64,000 bases of DNA from Thalassospira mesophila (GCF_002115755.1 NZ_JFKA01000002.1:248001-312000), one strand, 5' to 3'; numbered from the stretch's first letter, positions 1-8,992 are shown. The notes: generated by a model not told the origin, from the sequence alone. A program made the numbers and translations.

Positions 1-75
1 CAGAATAACGCCCCCTAGCGCCATAAGAATATTGAGCGGCGTTAGCGCGCTTAACAAATAGCCAAGCAATTCCAT
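1..75 (-). CDS. tctA: Tripartite tricarboxylate transporter large permease TctA, N-terminal fragment
   Basis: Only the first 25 codons lie in the window; the gene runs off the left edge. They read as a hydrophobic start containing SALTPLNILMALGGVIL, which resembles the N-terminus of TctA-family permeases, where an ALTPLN segment leads into the first membrane span. The ATG at 75 has a GGGAGG ribosome site about seven bases upstream. It follows tctC by 33 bases on the same strand, so the two are surely co-transcribed. The small TctB subunit usually found between them is absent here and could lie further left or elsewhere. The assignment rests on a short fragment and on the neighbour. Confidence 0.7.
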   Translation of the reverse strand, partial: MELLGYLLSALTPLNILMALGGVIL

Positions 76-108
76 GGTGATAAACCTCCCTGATCCCGTT
101 TCTTGTTT

Positions 109-1056
109 TTAGCGGTTGGCGATGCCGAGTTTTTCGCCAATCGCGCGGTATTCTTTTTTCTTTTGCGCGACAAAATCAGCCATTTTGCCATAGGGAACAT
201 TGGTCAGAACAAAACCGGCATCTTCCATCTTTTTGATGAATTCCGGGTTTTGGTTAATTTTGCTGATGATATCGGAAAGTTTTTTACGCACATCTTCCGG
301 GGTCGATTTGGGCACGGCAATGCCGCGATACGCCCCGCCGACAAGATCAAATCCCAGTTCCTTGAAGGTCGGAACATCGGGGAATGCCTTGACCCGTTCT
401 TCGGACGCAACAGCCAGCATCCGCATGCCATCGCCGTTATTCACACCCGATGTGACATAGTTAAAACCAGCGGTAACCTGGCTGCCCAAAATGGCGGTCA
501 CGGCCGGGCCGGTGCCACTGAACGGAATATAGGTGGTGGTAATGCCCGCAAGTTCGTCAAACTGGGTTTGGCCGATCTGGTTGGCGGAATTCGAGCCCGA
601 ACCACTGAAGGTGACAACGCCGGGGTTGGCTTTGGCATAGTCGATCAGCTGTTGCAGGTTTTGAAATTCGCTGTCTTTGGGCACGAACAGGGCGTTCGGG
701 GTGTAGTGAAAATAGTTCACAGCCACCAGATCATCGGTTTCATAGCCGACATCTTTTTCCATCGGCTGCAAAACCGTGTGCGGCAGGTTGATGCCCATCA
801 GGGTATAGCCATCACCTTCCATGGAATTTAACTGAGACCAGGCCTGCGCGCCACCGGCACCGGCCATATATTGAATGACCATTTGCTGGCCGGTGATTTT
901 TTCAAAATAGGGTTGCTGAAAGCGTGCCGACACATCGGATTCACCACCGGCATTGAACGGCAAAATCAGGTTAACCGTTTTTTCCGGATACTCGGCAAAG
1001 GCCGGGCCTGAGATCAGGGTCGCGGCAAAGGCTGCTGCTAACGCAAGCTTACGCAT
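109..1056 (-). CDS. tctC: Tripartite tricarboxylate transporter substrate-binding protein (TctC/Bug family)
   Basis: A 315-residue periplasmic binding protein. Residues 1-21 form a classic signal peptide ending in GPAFA. The mature part begins YPEKTVNLILPFNAGGESD, the family pattern for the first beta strand and the carboxylate-binding loop after it. FSGSGSNSANQIGQTQFDELAG and YIPFSGTGPAVTAILGSQVTAG match the second binding loop and the helix signature of Bug proteins. Length is normal for the family. Known members capture tricarboxylates, other carboxylates or aromatic acids for the TctAB permease; the ligand cannot be read from sequence. It is first in an operon with tctA. A LysR regulator is transcribed divergently 260 bases away and may control it. 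Confidence 0.93.
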   Translation of the reverse strand: MRKLALAAAFAATLISGPAFAEYPEKTVNLILPFNAGGESDVSARFQQPYFEKITGQQMVIQYMAGAGGAQAWSQLNSMEGDGYTLMGINLPHTVLQPMEKDVGYETDDLVAVNYFHYTPNALFVPKDSEFQNLQQLIDYAKANPGVVTFSGSGSNSANQIGQTQFDELAGITTTYIPFSGTGPAVTAILGSQVTAGFNYVTSGVNNGDGMRMLAVASEERVKAFPDVPTFKELGFDLVGGAYRGIAVPKSTPEDVRKKLSDIISKINQNPEFIKKMEDAGFVLTNVPYGKMADFVAQKKKEYRAIGEKLGIANR

Positions 1057-1316
1057 TGGTATTCCTCCCGTTTGTTAACATCCACACGACCTGTCCTTAT
1101 TGACAGCGTCGGTGCCGAAACCGGGGAAGGCATTGTTATTATTGGCGATACCCGGTTGTCGGATTTGTCGTCAGTCCGTTTTGCGCGCCGCACAATCCGA
1201 TCGGTAGGACGCCGGTGGGGGCTTTTAAACTGCAAAGCGGACCATCGAAGTGTAGATTTATTATCGATTTAGTATAATTTCTGAATTTGCATTTCATTAT
1301 GTCGTCAGGGTTAATA

Positions 1317-2228
1317 ATGTCGTCGGACAGTGATCTCGGATTTTTTGTGCTTGTGGCGCGCAAGGGTAATTTGTCGGCAGCGGCACTGGAGCTGAACCTG
1401 TCGCCGCCCGCGGTGAGCAAGCGGCTGGCAAAACTGGAAGACCGGCTAGGCGTGCGGTTAATGAACCGCACCACGCGCCGCATCAGCCTGACCAGCGAAG
1501 GCGAGGCCTATTTTCAAAGCGCGATTAAAATCATGCGTGATATCGAGGAGCTGGAGCAACGCGTGGCAACCGCGCGCGAAAGCCCCAAAGGATTGTTGCG
1601 CATTAATGCGACCTTTGGGTTTGGCCGCGAACATCTGGCCCCGGTGATTTCGGAATTTTCGCATTTATACCCCGAGGTCGAGGTGCAACTGGTGCTAAGC
1701 GATGCGCCGATTAATCTGGTCGAGGAAGGGTTTGATATTGGCATCTGGTTTGGCGGATTGCCCAATTCACGCCTGCGGGCGCGCAAATTGCAAGATAACC
1801 GCCGGTTTTTATGCGCCGCCCCGTCTTATCTCGAACGCAACGGCGTGCCCAAAGCCCTGGCCGATCTGACCGGGCATAACTGCATTATCCTGCGCCAGGA
1901 TAATGCCAGTTATGATTTATGGAAATTTCAGCGCGGGCAGCATTCCGAAACCGTGCGCGTACATGGCACATTAAGCAGCAATGACGGCGAAATTGCCCTT
2001 AAATGGGTGCTTGACGGGCATGGTATTATGCTGCGGTCGGAATGGGACGTGGCCCGCCATGTGCATGCCGACCGATTGCGGCTGGTATTGCCGCAATATG
2101 CCCATGTCGATGCCGATATTTATGCGGTGTACCCCGAACGACATAATGTGTCGGCCAAGGTGCGCATTTTTATCGATTACCTGCACAAGCAGCTTCAGGG
2201 GCGGGCGGGCGACGGCGGGATCAGCTAA
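1317..2228 (+). CDS. LysR-family transcriptional regulator
   Basis: About 303 residues. The N-terminal winged helix-turn-helix spans roughly residues 5-65, with NLSAAALELNLSPPAVSKRL as recognition region and RTTRRISLTSEGEAYF as wing. The rest is a LysR effector-binding domain (LLRINATFGFGREHLAPVI and onward). I chose the ATG at 1317 because TCAGGG lies just upstream and because the protein then starts close to the HTH; ATG 1299 and TTG 1287 are open alternatives without a ribosome site. It is divergent from tctC, and regulation of the tct operon is the obvious but unproven role. Its last four bases overlap the 3' end of the convergent kinase gene. Confidence 0.9.
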   Translation: MSSDSDLGFFVLVARKGNLSAAALELNLSPPAVSKRLAKLEDRLGVRLMNRTTRRISLTSEGEAYFQSAIKIMRDIEELEQRVATARESPKGLLRINATFGFGREHLAPVISEFSHLYPEVEVQLVLSDAPINLVEEGFDIGIWFGGLPNSRLRARKLQDNRRFLCAAPSYLERNGVPKALADLTGHNCIILRQDNASYDLWKFQRGQHSETVRVHGTLSSNDGEIALKWVLDGHGIMLRSEWDVARHVHADRLRLVLPQYAHVDADIYAVYPERHNVSAKVRIFIDYLHKQLQGRAGDGGIS

Positions 2229-4984
2229 GCCCGGTTCGCTTTAACGGCTGTTTTTACAACTGTCGTATCGACGGGAATAAACACATTAAACGTTGCGCCA
2301 TGCCCGGGTTTGCTATCGACCCAGATGCGGCCATGGCAATGTTCGACCACATGTTTTGAAATGGCAAGACCAAGGCCCGAGCCTGACGGACGCGGTTTAT
2401 CACCGGGATATTTGCCGCCCCGGGCAAATTTATTAAAAATCAGTTGGGCTTCGTCGGCGGCAATGCCGGCACCATTGTCAGATATCGACACCAGATAACC
2501 GTCTTCGTGGGTGGCACCACGCACAAAAACTTCGGGTTTGTCAGGGTTGGCGAATTTGGCAGCGTTGGACAAAAGGTTGATAAAAACCTGTGTCAGCCGG
2601 TCACGATCGACAAACAAATGCACGGTATCACCGCCAATATCGACCCGCAATTTGGCCTTGCGGCTGTTAAACAGCCCCTCAAGGGCATCAACGGTTTCGC
2701 GCAGAACGGCCTTTGGGTCAACATCGCGGGGTTGCCAGTCCGAATGCCCGGCTTCCAGGCGGGCAAGGTCGAGATGGTCGTCAATCAGGCGGGTCAGGCG
2801 TTCGCTTTCGCGCACAATCACATTTAAAAACCGTTCGCTACGTTTGGCTTCAAGGTCCGGTGTATCGACCAGAATTTCCGAAAAAGACCGGATGGACGTT
2901 AACGGCGTGCGAAATTCGTGGCTGACCATGGTTAGAAATTCGTCCTTTAACCGGTCAAGTTCCTTTAGCCGGTCATTGGCCGCGCGCAATTCGGCTGCGG
3001 CCCGTTCCAGCTCGCGCGATTTTTGTTCAAGGCGCTGGGAATGCTCGATCACGTGCGAAGTTTCTTCCAGAATTTCCAGCACTTCATCAAGGCTGACCAT
3101 TTCGCCCTTGGCGACAGACGACACCATGACGCGCGCCGATGCCGCCCCGATGGAGCCTGCCAGCAACCGTTCGCTAAAGGCGACCATATCGGCATTGGCT
3201 TCGCCCTTGCCCCGCCATGCGGTGTGGCGCGATGTGCCGTAATCGCGAAAGGCATGATAGGCGCGTTCGCGGCCTAAAAACCGTTCCACCAGTTCATAAA
3301 GATCATCGATTGTGGCCGACGACCGCCAGATCACGGTTTCGCCCCCCTTGCGCGAAAAGGCATCAACAAACAGGGTGGCCTGTATGCGTTCCAGCCCACC
3401 CTGATTGGTAAACAGGCTAACCACAATAAAACACCCGGCATTGAGCGCCATTGACCAGATCAGGGCGTGGGTTAGCGGGGCAAAATGATCCAGCCCGAAC
3501 AGGGCCTCGGGCCGTAACCACGGGTGGCCAAAGGCACCATCGGTGATCAGTTTGGGGTCAATCCAGCCGGAATCGGCAAAGGATGGCAGCAAAAGCGTAT
3601 AGGCCCAAATGGCAAACCCGGCGACAAGCCCGGCCAGCGCCCCGGTTTTGGTGCCACCTTTCCAGAACAGCCCGCCAATCATGATGGGGATAAACTGTGC
3701 GGTGGCAGCAAACGATATCAGGCCGATTTCGGCCAAGGCATCGCCCGCCCCGGCGGTTCGGTAATAGATATAGCCCATAAACACCACCAGCACGATTGAC
3801 GCCCGGCGAATGAACAACAAAAGCCCGGTTAAATCGCCGCGCTCAGTAAGGCGTAACCAGCGTAACCGCAACAAGGCCGGAATAACCAGATCGTTGCAGA
3901 CCATGGTTGAAAGCGCGATGGCGGCAACAATCACCATGCTGGTACTGGCCGATAACCCGCCGACATAGGCAATCAGCGCCAAAAACGATTGCCCTTGCGA
4001 AAGGGGAACGGACAACACAAAAAAGTCCGGGTCGGCCCAGTCGGGCAGCAAGCCCATACCAGCCAGCGCAATAGGCAAAACAAACAGGTTCATCAGCAGC
4101 AAATAGGCCGGAAACGCCCAGGATGCGGTGGCAAGGTGGCGTTCATCAACGTTTTCAACCACGATTACCTGAAACTGGCGCGGCAGGGTTAACACCGCCG
4201 CCATCGACAGGGCCATCAAGGTAAACCAGCGCGTGCCGCTTTCGGGTTGCAGTTTCAAAAGGCCCGCTGTGCGCGGGGCCAGGGCGGCCTGATGAAACAA
4301 ATCGCCCAGCCCGGAAAACATGAAAAAGCACACAAATATGCCGACAGCCAGCAAGGCAAACAGCTTGACCAGACTTTCAAAGGCAATGGCGGCAACCATG
4401 CCTTCGTGATGTTCGTCGGCATCAATAAACCGGGTGCCAAATAAAATGCCAAACAGGGCCAGCCCGGTTGCGGCCCAAAAACCGCTATCGGCAAAAATGT
4501 GCGATGTGGAAACAAACGGTTCGGATACCGAACTTCCCCATACGGTCAGCACGGTATAGCTGGTGGCAACTGCCTTTAATTGCAGGGCAATATAGGGTGT
4601 TGTGCCAATCACCGCGATCAATGTGACCAGCATCGAAAGCTGGGTGCTTTTGCCATAGCGCGATGAAATAAAATCGGCGATGGACGTTATGCGATGCGCC
4701 TTGGAAATACGCAGCATTTTGCGCAGCAAAAACCACCAGCCCAGAAATATAATCGTCGGCCCCAGATAGATGGTCAGATATTCCAGCCCATTCCGTGCGG
4801 CAGAGCCGACTGCGCCATAAAAGGTCCAACTGGTGCAATAAACCGCGATTGATAATGTATAAACCGTTGGATTGCGCACCCACGACCGCCCGGCGCGCGC
4901 GCGTTTATCCCCCCACCACGCAATGCTGTAAAGCAGGCCGACATAGATCAGCGATACGGCGATGACAACTTCGGACGACAGCAT
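2225..4984 (-). CDS. Sodium/solute symporter-STAC-histidine kinase hybrid (CrbS/CbrA-like)
   Basis: A 919-residue membrane sensor. Residues 1-525 form a sodium:solute symporter (SSS) domain with about 13 membrane spans. Residues about 560-625 match a STAC linker (FLGRERAYHAFRDYG, AFSERLLAGSIGAASARVMV). A coiled coil follows at 640-680, then a HisKA domain with phospho-acceptor His689 in MVSHEFRTPLTS and a HATPase domain with N807, DNGAG (836-840) and GSGLGLAIS (867-875). No PAS or receiver domain is obvious. In CrbS and CbrA this layout links carboxylate or amino acid sensing or transport to two-component output. It lies three bases behind a small membrane protein gene and next to a receiver-only regulator and a ScfR-like regulator, so acetate or short-chain acids are plausible inputs. 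Ligand not provable here. Confidence 0.93.
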   Translation of the reverse strand: MLSSEVVIAVSLIYVGLLYSIAWWGDKRARAGRSWVRNPTVYTLSIAVYCTSWTFYGAVGSAARNGLEYLTIYLGPTIIFLGWWFLLRKMLRISKAHRITSIADFISSRYGKSTQLSMLVTLIAVIGTTPYIALQLKAVATSYTVLTVWGSSVSEPFVSTSHIFADSGFWAATGLALFGILFGTRFIDADEHHEGMVAAIAFESLVKLFALLAVGIFVCFFMFSGLGDLFHQAALAPRTAGLLKLQPESGTRWFTLMALSMAAVLTLPRQFQVIVVENVDERHLATASWAFPAYLLLMNLFVLPIALAGMGLLPDWADPDFFVLSVPLSQGQSFLALIAYVGGLSASTSMVIVAAIALSTMVCNDLVIPALLRLRWLRLTERGDLTGLLLFIRRASIVLVVFMGYIYYRTAGAGDALAEIGLISFAATAQFIPIMIGGLFWKGGTKTGALAGLVAGFAIWAYTLLLPSFADSGWIDPKLITDGAFGHPWLRPEALFGLDHFAPLTHALIWSMALNAGCFIVVSLFTNQGGLERIQATLFVDAFSRKGGETVIWRSSATIDDLYELVERFLGRERAYHAFRDYGTSRHTAWRGKGEANADMVAFSERLLAGSIGAASARVMVSSVAKGEMVSLDEVLEILEETSHVIEHSQRLEQKSRELERAAAELRAANDRLKELDRLKDEFLTMVSHEFRTPLTSIRSFSEILVDTPDLEAKRSERFLNVIVRESERLTRLIDDHLDLARLEAGHSDWQPRDVDPKAVLRETVDALEGLFNSRKAKLRVDIGGDTVHLFVDRDRLTQVFINLLSNAAKFANPDKPEVFVRGATHEDGYLVSISDNGAGIAADEAQLIFNKFARGGKYPGDKPRPSGSGLGLAISKHVVEHCHGRIWVDSKPGHGATFNVFIPVDTTVVKTAVKANRA

Positions 4985-4987
4985 TGC

Positions 4988-5212
4988 TTATATGTCCTCC
5001 GCCGGTTGCGCGCTTTGGCGCAGTTTGCGGGTGATCCACGCGCACAGGGCAATAAAAACCGCCCAACCAGCAAAGAAATAAACAAACAAGACCGGCAGGC
5101 CAAAAATGGTGCCATCAAGCGAAAAAATACCCACCAGCGGCGGCACCCACGCCAAAAAGGCAGTCAGCGCCAGCACAAGGGCACGTTCGGTCAGTTTTGC
5201 CGGTGGGGTCAT
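4988..5212 (-). CDS. Small membrane protein paired with the symporter-kinase
   Basis: 74 residues with two predicted membrane spans (about 11-30 and 37-62) and a basic, then acidic tail (ITRKLRQSAQPAEDI). It ends three bases before the symporter-kinase start, so it is translationally linked. Small two-span proteins commonly sit next to SSS transporters (YjcH/DUF485 with ActP, DUF3311 proteins with others). The TIFGLPVLFVYFF segment is reminiscent of DUF3311, but I cannot confirm family membership. A role as symporter accessory subunit is an inference from position and topology. Confidence 0.7.
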   Translation of the reverse strand: MTPPAKLTERALVLALTAFLAWVPPLVGIFSLDGTIFGLPVLFVYFFAGWAVFIALCAWITRKLRQSAQPAEDI

Positions 5213-5230
5213 GGCGGGCCTGCCTTCGCT

Positions 5231-5623
5231 TTAGCCTTGCGGAGAGGGGCCGCGGCCCAGCAATGCCTTGACGCGGGCGACCACGTCGCGGGTGGAAAAC
5301 GGTTTGGTGACAAAATCGTTCACGCCCAGTTCCAGCCCTTTGCGGCGGTCTATTTCGCGGGTGCGCGCGGTTAACATCATGATGGGTATGTGTTTTGTGG
5401 TGGCGTTTTCGCGAACGGACCTGGCAACTTCGAATCCGTCTCGTCCCGGCATCATCACATCTAGCAAAATCATGTCGGGGATGTCCCGGCTGATCATGTC
5501 GATGGCACTTTGGCCATTGGTGGCGATGCTAACGGTGAAGCCTTCCTTTTCCATTAGGAAGGCCAGGGATTCGACAATTGTTTCCTCGTCCTCCGCGATC
5601 AGGACCGTTGGTTTTTCGGTCAC
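5231..5623 (-). CDS. Receiver-only response regulator
   Basis: 130 residues, a lone REC domain with all key residues: acidic pocket Asp12, phospho-acceptor Asp55 (in ILLDVMMPGRDGFEV), Thr85 and Lys107 (VTKPF). There is no output domain, so unlike CrbR or CbrB it cannot bind DNA by itself and must act through protein contacts or phosphotransfer. The start is a GTG preceded by GGGGAGAA. It lies 18 bases upstream of the small membrane protein gene and belongs to the same operon as the kinase, which is its presumed partner. The ScfR-like regulator encoded just upstream on the same strand is a possible downstream target. Confidence 0.92.
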   Translation of the reverse strand: MTEKPTVLIAEDEETIVESLAFLMEKEGFTVSIATNGQSAIDMISRDIPDMILLDVMMPGRDGFEVARSVRENATTKHIPIMMLTARTREIDRRKGLELGVNDFVTKPFSTRDVVARVKALLGRGPSPQG

Positions 5624-5744
5624 GACGTTCTCCCCGATTTTGGTTTTTTATAAAACGGACCTTAACGTGTTCCGGTCTTTTATTTTATTCGACTTTAGAG
5701 TGTGGCACGCCACCCCTGAAATCCAGTTTAAATTTACGCCCGGT

Positions 5745-7307
5745 CTATGCCACCGGGTCGGCAGGGGCGTGTGCACGTTGCAAACAATCAACGCGCGGGC
5801 ATTGTCGGCAACTGATCCCCACCGGTACGGCGGCATGTCCATCATCCATCGGCACACCATCGGCATAGACAATGTCGCGGGCAAAGGCCGTATCACAGCC
5901 GATCATGACCGAATGCACCGATTGCGGCACCCGGTAACCGCCACTGCCCATGCGCACGGCCCGGGCAACAAACAGATACTGGGTGTTATCAGGCAATTGC
6001 ACCAGTTGCGGCACCACCCGTTCGGGCGTGAGATAGGCCTCGTGAATGGCCCATCTGGGGCAGGCCCCGCCATAACGCGGCAATTGCAACCCGGAGGCGG
6101 AAAACCGTTTCGAGATATTACCAGCGATATCGGTGCGCAGGAAGTGAAACGGTATGCCTTCCTCGCCGGGGCGGCGCAAGGTTGTAAGACGATGGCAGAT
6201 TTGCTCCCAACTGCCAGCAAAGCGTTGTTGCAGCATTTCAATGTCATGGCGCAGTTCGCGGGCTTCGGCACGGAAATTGTCATAGGGAAACAAAATTGCC
6301 GCCGCCAGATAGGAAATTAGCGCCTGTTTTGCCCGGTTCCGTGCGGCGTCGCTGGTCAGGCGTGATGTGTTTAAAATGGTTTCCACGGCGTTAATGCCTT
6401 CAAGGTGGCAAACAGCCCGGGCGGCCAAAAACCGCGCCGATGTGATGGGCAGGGCGCGCGAAAACTGCAATTTCTTGTGCGTGCCATCCCACACATGGCC
6501 GTTTGCGGGCAATTCTTCGGGGCGCAAACGTTCCACCGTAACCTTGTGGCGCGATTGCAAATGATTGATCAGGTCGGTCAGGAACAACCCGCCAGAGCGG
6601 TCAATTCCGGCGCGCAATGTTTCGGCGCAATCTTCAAGTACCGGAAAATGGTTGGCATTGTCATATAGAAGGTCATCAACTTCTTCTGACGGGTTGGCCG
6701 CGGGCCTGCCAGCGGCACCACGTTCAAGAAAGCTGAAAATTTCGGTGGCAGATTCGGCCAGCCGTTCAGATTCACGCACCAGTGTGGCATTGAACCGGGC
6801 GCGCTGGACTGGCGGCAGGTCGTCATAATGTTCGAAAATTTCGGCAACGGTACGGATTGATGTAATGCGTGTCAGGATCGAATGGCTGGCTTCGGTCAGA
6901 TACGGGTCGTGGCTTAGCCGTTCGGACATCATGTCAACATCGTCAAGCGCGCTGCGATAGGCCCGGTACAGGGCCAAAAGCGCATTGACCATGCCCGGCC
7001 CCGCCGAAATCACACTGGAAAATTCATTACGATCCAGCGGGGTGTCGGCAAAAACCGGGTCGGCGGCCAGCTCGCCCAGATCGGCCAGAACGCGGCTTTC
7101 CTCTGATCCCGACAGGGTAGAGGGATGAATTTGCAAGGCTTCGGCCAGGCGAAGCAGCAAGGCACCGCCAATCGCGCGGCGGTTATGTTCGATCAGGTTC
7201 AGGTAAGATGCCGAAATGCCCGCCGCGTTGGCAAGGGCGGTTTGCGTCATGGATATGTCCTTGCGACGTCCACGAATACGGTGACCAATCGGGGCTTGCC
7301 GCGCCAT
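5745..7307 (-). CDS. XRE-family short-chain fatty acyl regulator (ScfR/RamB-like)
   Basis: 520 residues. An N-terminal XRE helix-turn-helix (residues about 6-60: IRGRRKDISMTQTALANAAG, SASYLNLIEHNRRAIGG) is followed by a long central region and a C-terminal domain ending in a cysteine cluster (CRQCPRVDC), the layout of ScfR/RamB regulators. Known members control acetate, propionate or glyoxylate-cycle genes and are thought to sense acyl-CoAs. The IrrE-like central part lacks a zinc HExxH motif; the matching stretch reads RFLAARAVCHLEG. I chose ATG 7307 over ATG 7313 because AAGGA sits six bases before it and abuts the other. It is upstream of the receiver gene on the same strand and divergent from the ABC transporter operon. 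Confidence 0.87.
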   Translation of the reverse strand: MARQAPIGHRIRGRRKDISMTQTALANAAGISASYLNLIEHNRRAIGGALLLRLAEALQIHPSTLSGSEESRVLADLGELAADPVFADTPLDRNEFSSVISAGPGMVNALLALYRAYRSALDDVDMMSERLSHDPYLTEASHSILTRITSIRTVAEIFEHYDDLPPVQRARFNATLVRESERLAESATEIFSFLERGAAGRPAANPSEEVDDLLYDNANHFPVLEDCAETLRAGIDRSGGLFLTDLINHLQSRHKVTVERLRPEELPANGHVWDGTHKKLQFSRALPITSARFLAARAVCHLEGINAVETILNTSRLTSDAARNRAKQALISYLAAAILFPYDNFRAEARELRHDIEMLQQRFAGSWEQICHRLTTLRRPGEEGIPFHFLRTDIAGNISKRFSASGLQLPRYGGACPRWAIHEAYLTPERVVPQLVQLPDNTQYLFVARAVRMGSGGYRVPQSVHSVMIGCDTAFARDIVYADGVPMDDGHAAVPVGISCRQCPRVDCLQRAHAPADPVA

Positions 7308-7321
7308 GTGCATTCCTTATT

Positions 7322-7370
7322 TTTGACAAAATTTACAAATTTTCACAACCATGATCCATATTTTTACAAA
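7322..7370. promoter_or_regulatory. Candidate operator: three TTT(G)ACAAA motifs
   Basis: The gap between the ScfR-like gene and the ABC operon carries TTTGACAAA at 7322, TTTACAAA at 7332 and TTTACAAA at 7363. RamB and ScfR proteins are known to bind short AT-rich TTTGCAAA-like sites, so these repeats are plausible autoregulatory or operon operators. No binding data; the motifs are read by eye in an AT-rich stretch. Confidence 0.4.
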
Positions 7371-7512
7371 AAAAATGTTCTTTATCAACCTGTTGTTGAT
7401 TTATTTTCCAACCGTCCCCATTGTCTTGTCAGGTCGCATAACAAAACGTTCAAGAAAATCCCGGCCTTTGCATTTCACTGAAACGCATCCCAGCAATTGG
7501 GGAGGAACCCTA

Positions 7513-8877
7513 ATGTCCGAGAACAAGATCATCCGTAATGTGTCACGCCGTACCGTTCTTAAAGGGTCGGCTTTAACAACGGGTGCTGCAATTATTGGCG
7601 CAACCGCACCGATGCACTTTATTCGCAATGCCTATGCCGCCGATTCCTTTCGTGGCGATCCCGGTAGCGGGAAAAGCATTTTTCTGGGCTTTAACGTGCC
7701 GCAGACCGGCCCGTATGCCGATGAAGGTGCCGACGAATTGCGGGCCTATAAACTGGCCGTCAAACACCTTAATGGTGAAGGCGACGGCGGCATGCTCAAT
7801 ACCATGAAGCCCAATAACCTTAAGGGTAACGGTATTTTAGGCAAGAAGGTCGAATTCGTTACCGGCGATACCCAGACCAAATCCGACGCGGCCCGTGCAT
7901 CGGCCAAGCGTATGATTGAAAAAGACAATGTCGCAATGATCACCGGCGGTTCGTCGTCGGGTGTTGCGGTTGCCGTGCAGGGCCTGTGCCAGGAAATGGG
8001 CGTGATTTTCATGGCCGGCCTGACCCATTCCAACGACACCACTGGCAAGGACAAAAAGCGTTATGGCTTCCGCCATTTCTTTAACGCCTATATGTCTGGC
8101 CAGGCACTGGCACCGGTGCTTAAGGATGAATATGGCACCGATCGCAAGGCCTATCATCTGACGGCAGATTACACCTGGGGCTGGACCCAGGAAGAATCGA
8201 TCAAAGCCGCGACCGAAAATATTGGCTGGACCACCGTTAATGCCGTGCGTACTCCGGTGGGTGCGGGCGACTTTTCGCAATATATCACCCCGGTTCTTAA
8301 TTCCGGTGCCGATGTCTTGATCCTGAACCATTACGGCAAGGACATGGTCAATTCCCTGACCCAGGCCGTTCAGTTCGGCCTGAAAGACAAAATGGTCAAC
8401 GGCAAGAAATTTGAAATTGTCGTGCCGCTTTATTCGCGTTTGATGGCACAGGGTGCCGGTGATGCCGCCAAAGGTATTCTGGGCACCACCAACTGGCACT
8501 GGTCGCTGAGCGATGCCGGGTCGCAGGCCTTTGTGAAGTCCTTTGGTCAGGAATACGGCTTCCCGCCGTCACAGGCCGCCCACACCTGCTATGTCCAGAC
8601 ATTGCTGTATGCCAATGCCTGCGAAATGGCGGGCACCTTTGCACCGTGGGAAGTGATCAAGCAGCTTGAAGGTTATGAGTTCGACGGCATGGGCAATGGC
8701 CCGACGCTGTATCGTGCCGAAGACCACCAGTGCTTCAAGGATGTGCTGGTTGTGCGCGGGAAAGAAAAACCGCAAAGCGCATTTGACCTTCTTGAAGTTG
8801 TCAAACATGTGCCGCGTGCGCAGGTGGAATACCCGGCCGATATGTTCGGCGGGGAACTGGGCCCGTACAAGGTCTGA
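7513..8877 (+). CDS. Tat-exported ABC substrate-binding protein, amide/branched-chain amino acid type
   Basis: 454 residues. The N-terminus carries a twin-arginine signal (SRRTVLKG, Arg12-Arg13, then a hydrophobic run ending near NAYA), so it is probably exported folded. The body is a periplasmic type I binding fold of the HAAT family (FLGFNVPQTGPYADEGADE; MITGGSSSGVAVAVQGLCQE; YHLTADYTWGWTQEE). The ATG at 7513 has GGAGG eight bases upstream; in-frame upstream starts lack a ribosome site. It is the first gene of a complete livKHMGF-type operon. The ligand could be amino acids, amides, urea or short-chain acids; its closeness to a ScfR-like regulator hints at carbon metabolism but does not decide. 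Confidence 0.9.
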   Translation: MSENKIIRNVSRRTVLKGSALTTGAAIIGATAPMHFIRNAYAADSFRGDPGSGKSIFLGFNVPQTGPYADEGADELRAYKLAVKHLNGEGDGGMLNTMKPNNLKGNGILGKKVEFVTGDTQTKSDAARASAKRMIEKDNVAMITGGSSSGVAVAVQGLCQEMGVIFMAGLTHSNDTTGKDKKRYGFRHFFNAYMSGQALAPVLKDEYGTDRKAYHLTADYTWGWTQEESIKAATENIGWTTVNAVRTPVGAGDFSQYITPVLNSGADVLILNHYGKDMVNSLTQAVQFGLKDKMVNGKKFEIVVPLYSRLMAQGAGDAAKGILGTTNWHWSLSDAGSQAFVKSFGQEYGFPPSQAAHTCYVQTLLYANACEMAGTFAPWEVIKQLEGYEFDGMGNGPTLYRAEDHQCFKDVLVVRGKEKPQSAFDLLEVVKHVPRAQVEYPADMFGGELGPYKV

Positions 8878-8895
8878 TCTGCGCTGCAATTCTCT

Positions 8896-8922
8896 GGTGC
8901 CGGGTGCTTTGTACCCGGCACC
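8896..8922 (+). promoter_or_regulatory. Intercistronic hairpin after the binding-protein gene
   Basis: GGTGCCGGGT and ACCCGGCACC form a perfect ten-base stem around a seven-base loop, 18 bases after the stop codon. No U-tract follows, so it is more likely an mRNA-stabilising or attenuating element that keeps binding-protein mRNA more abundant than permease mRNA. Confidence 0.65.
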
Positions 8923-8992
8923 ATTGCCTTCCTGTCGGGCCGGTTTCTCTGGTCCCAAATAGATCCTGTATAGTTTCGGCGGCGGATAGCTC

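Noticed and set aside
103-831. 242-codon open frame on the plus strand opposite tctC
   Set aside because: It is antisense to a clear family member, has no ribosome site and resembles nothing.
3523-5374. Several 90-130-codon plus-strand frames opposite the symporter-kinase and the response regulator
   Set aside because: They mirror the coding strand of strongly conserved proteins and have no independent support.
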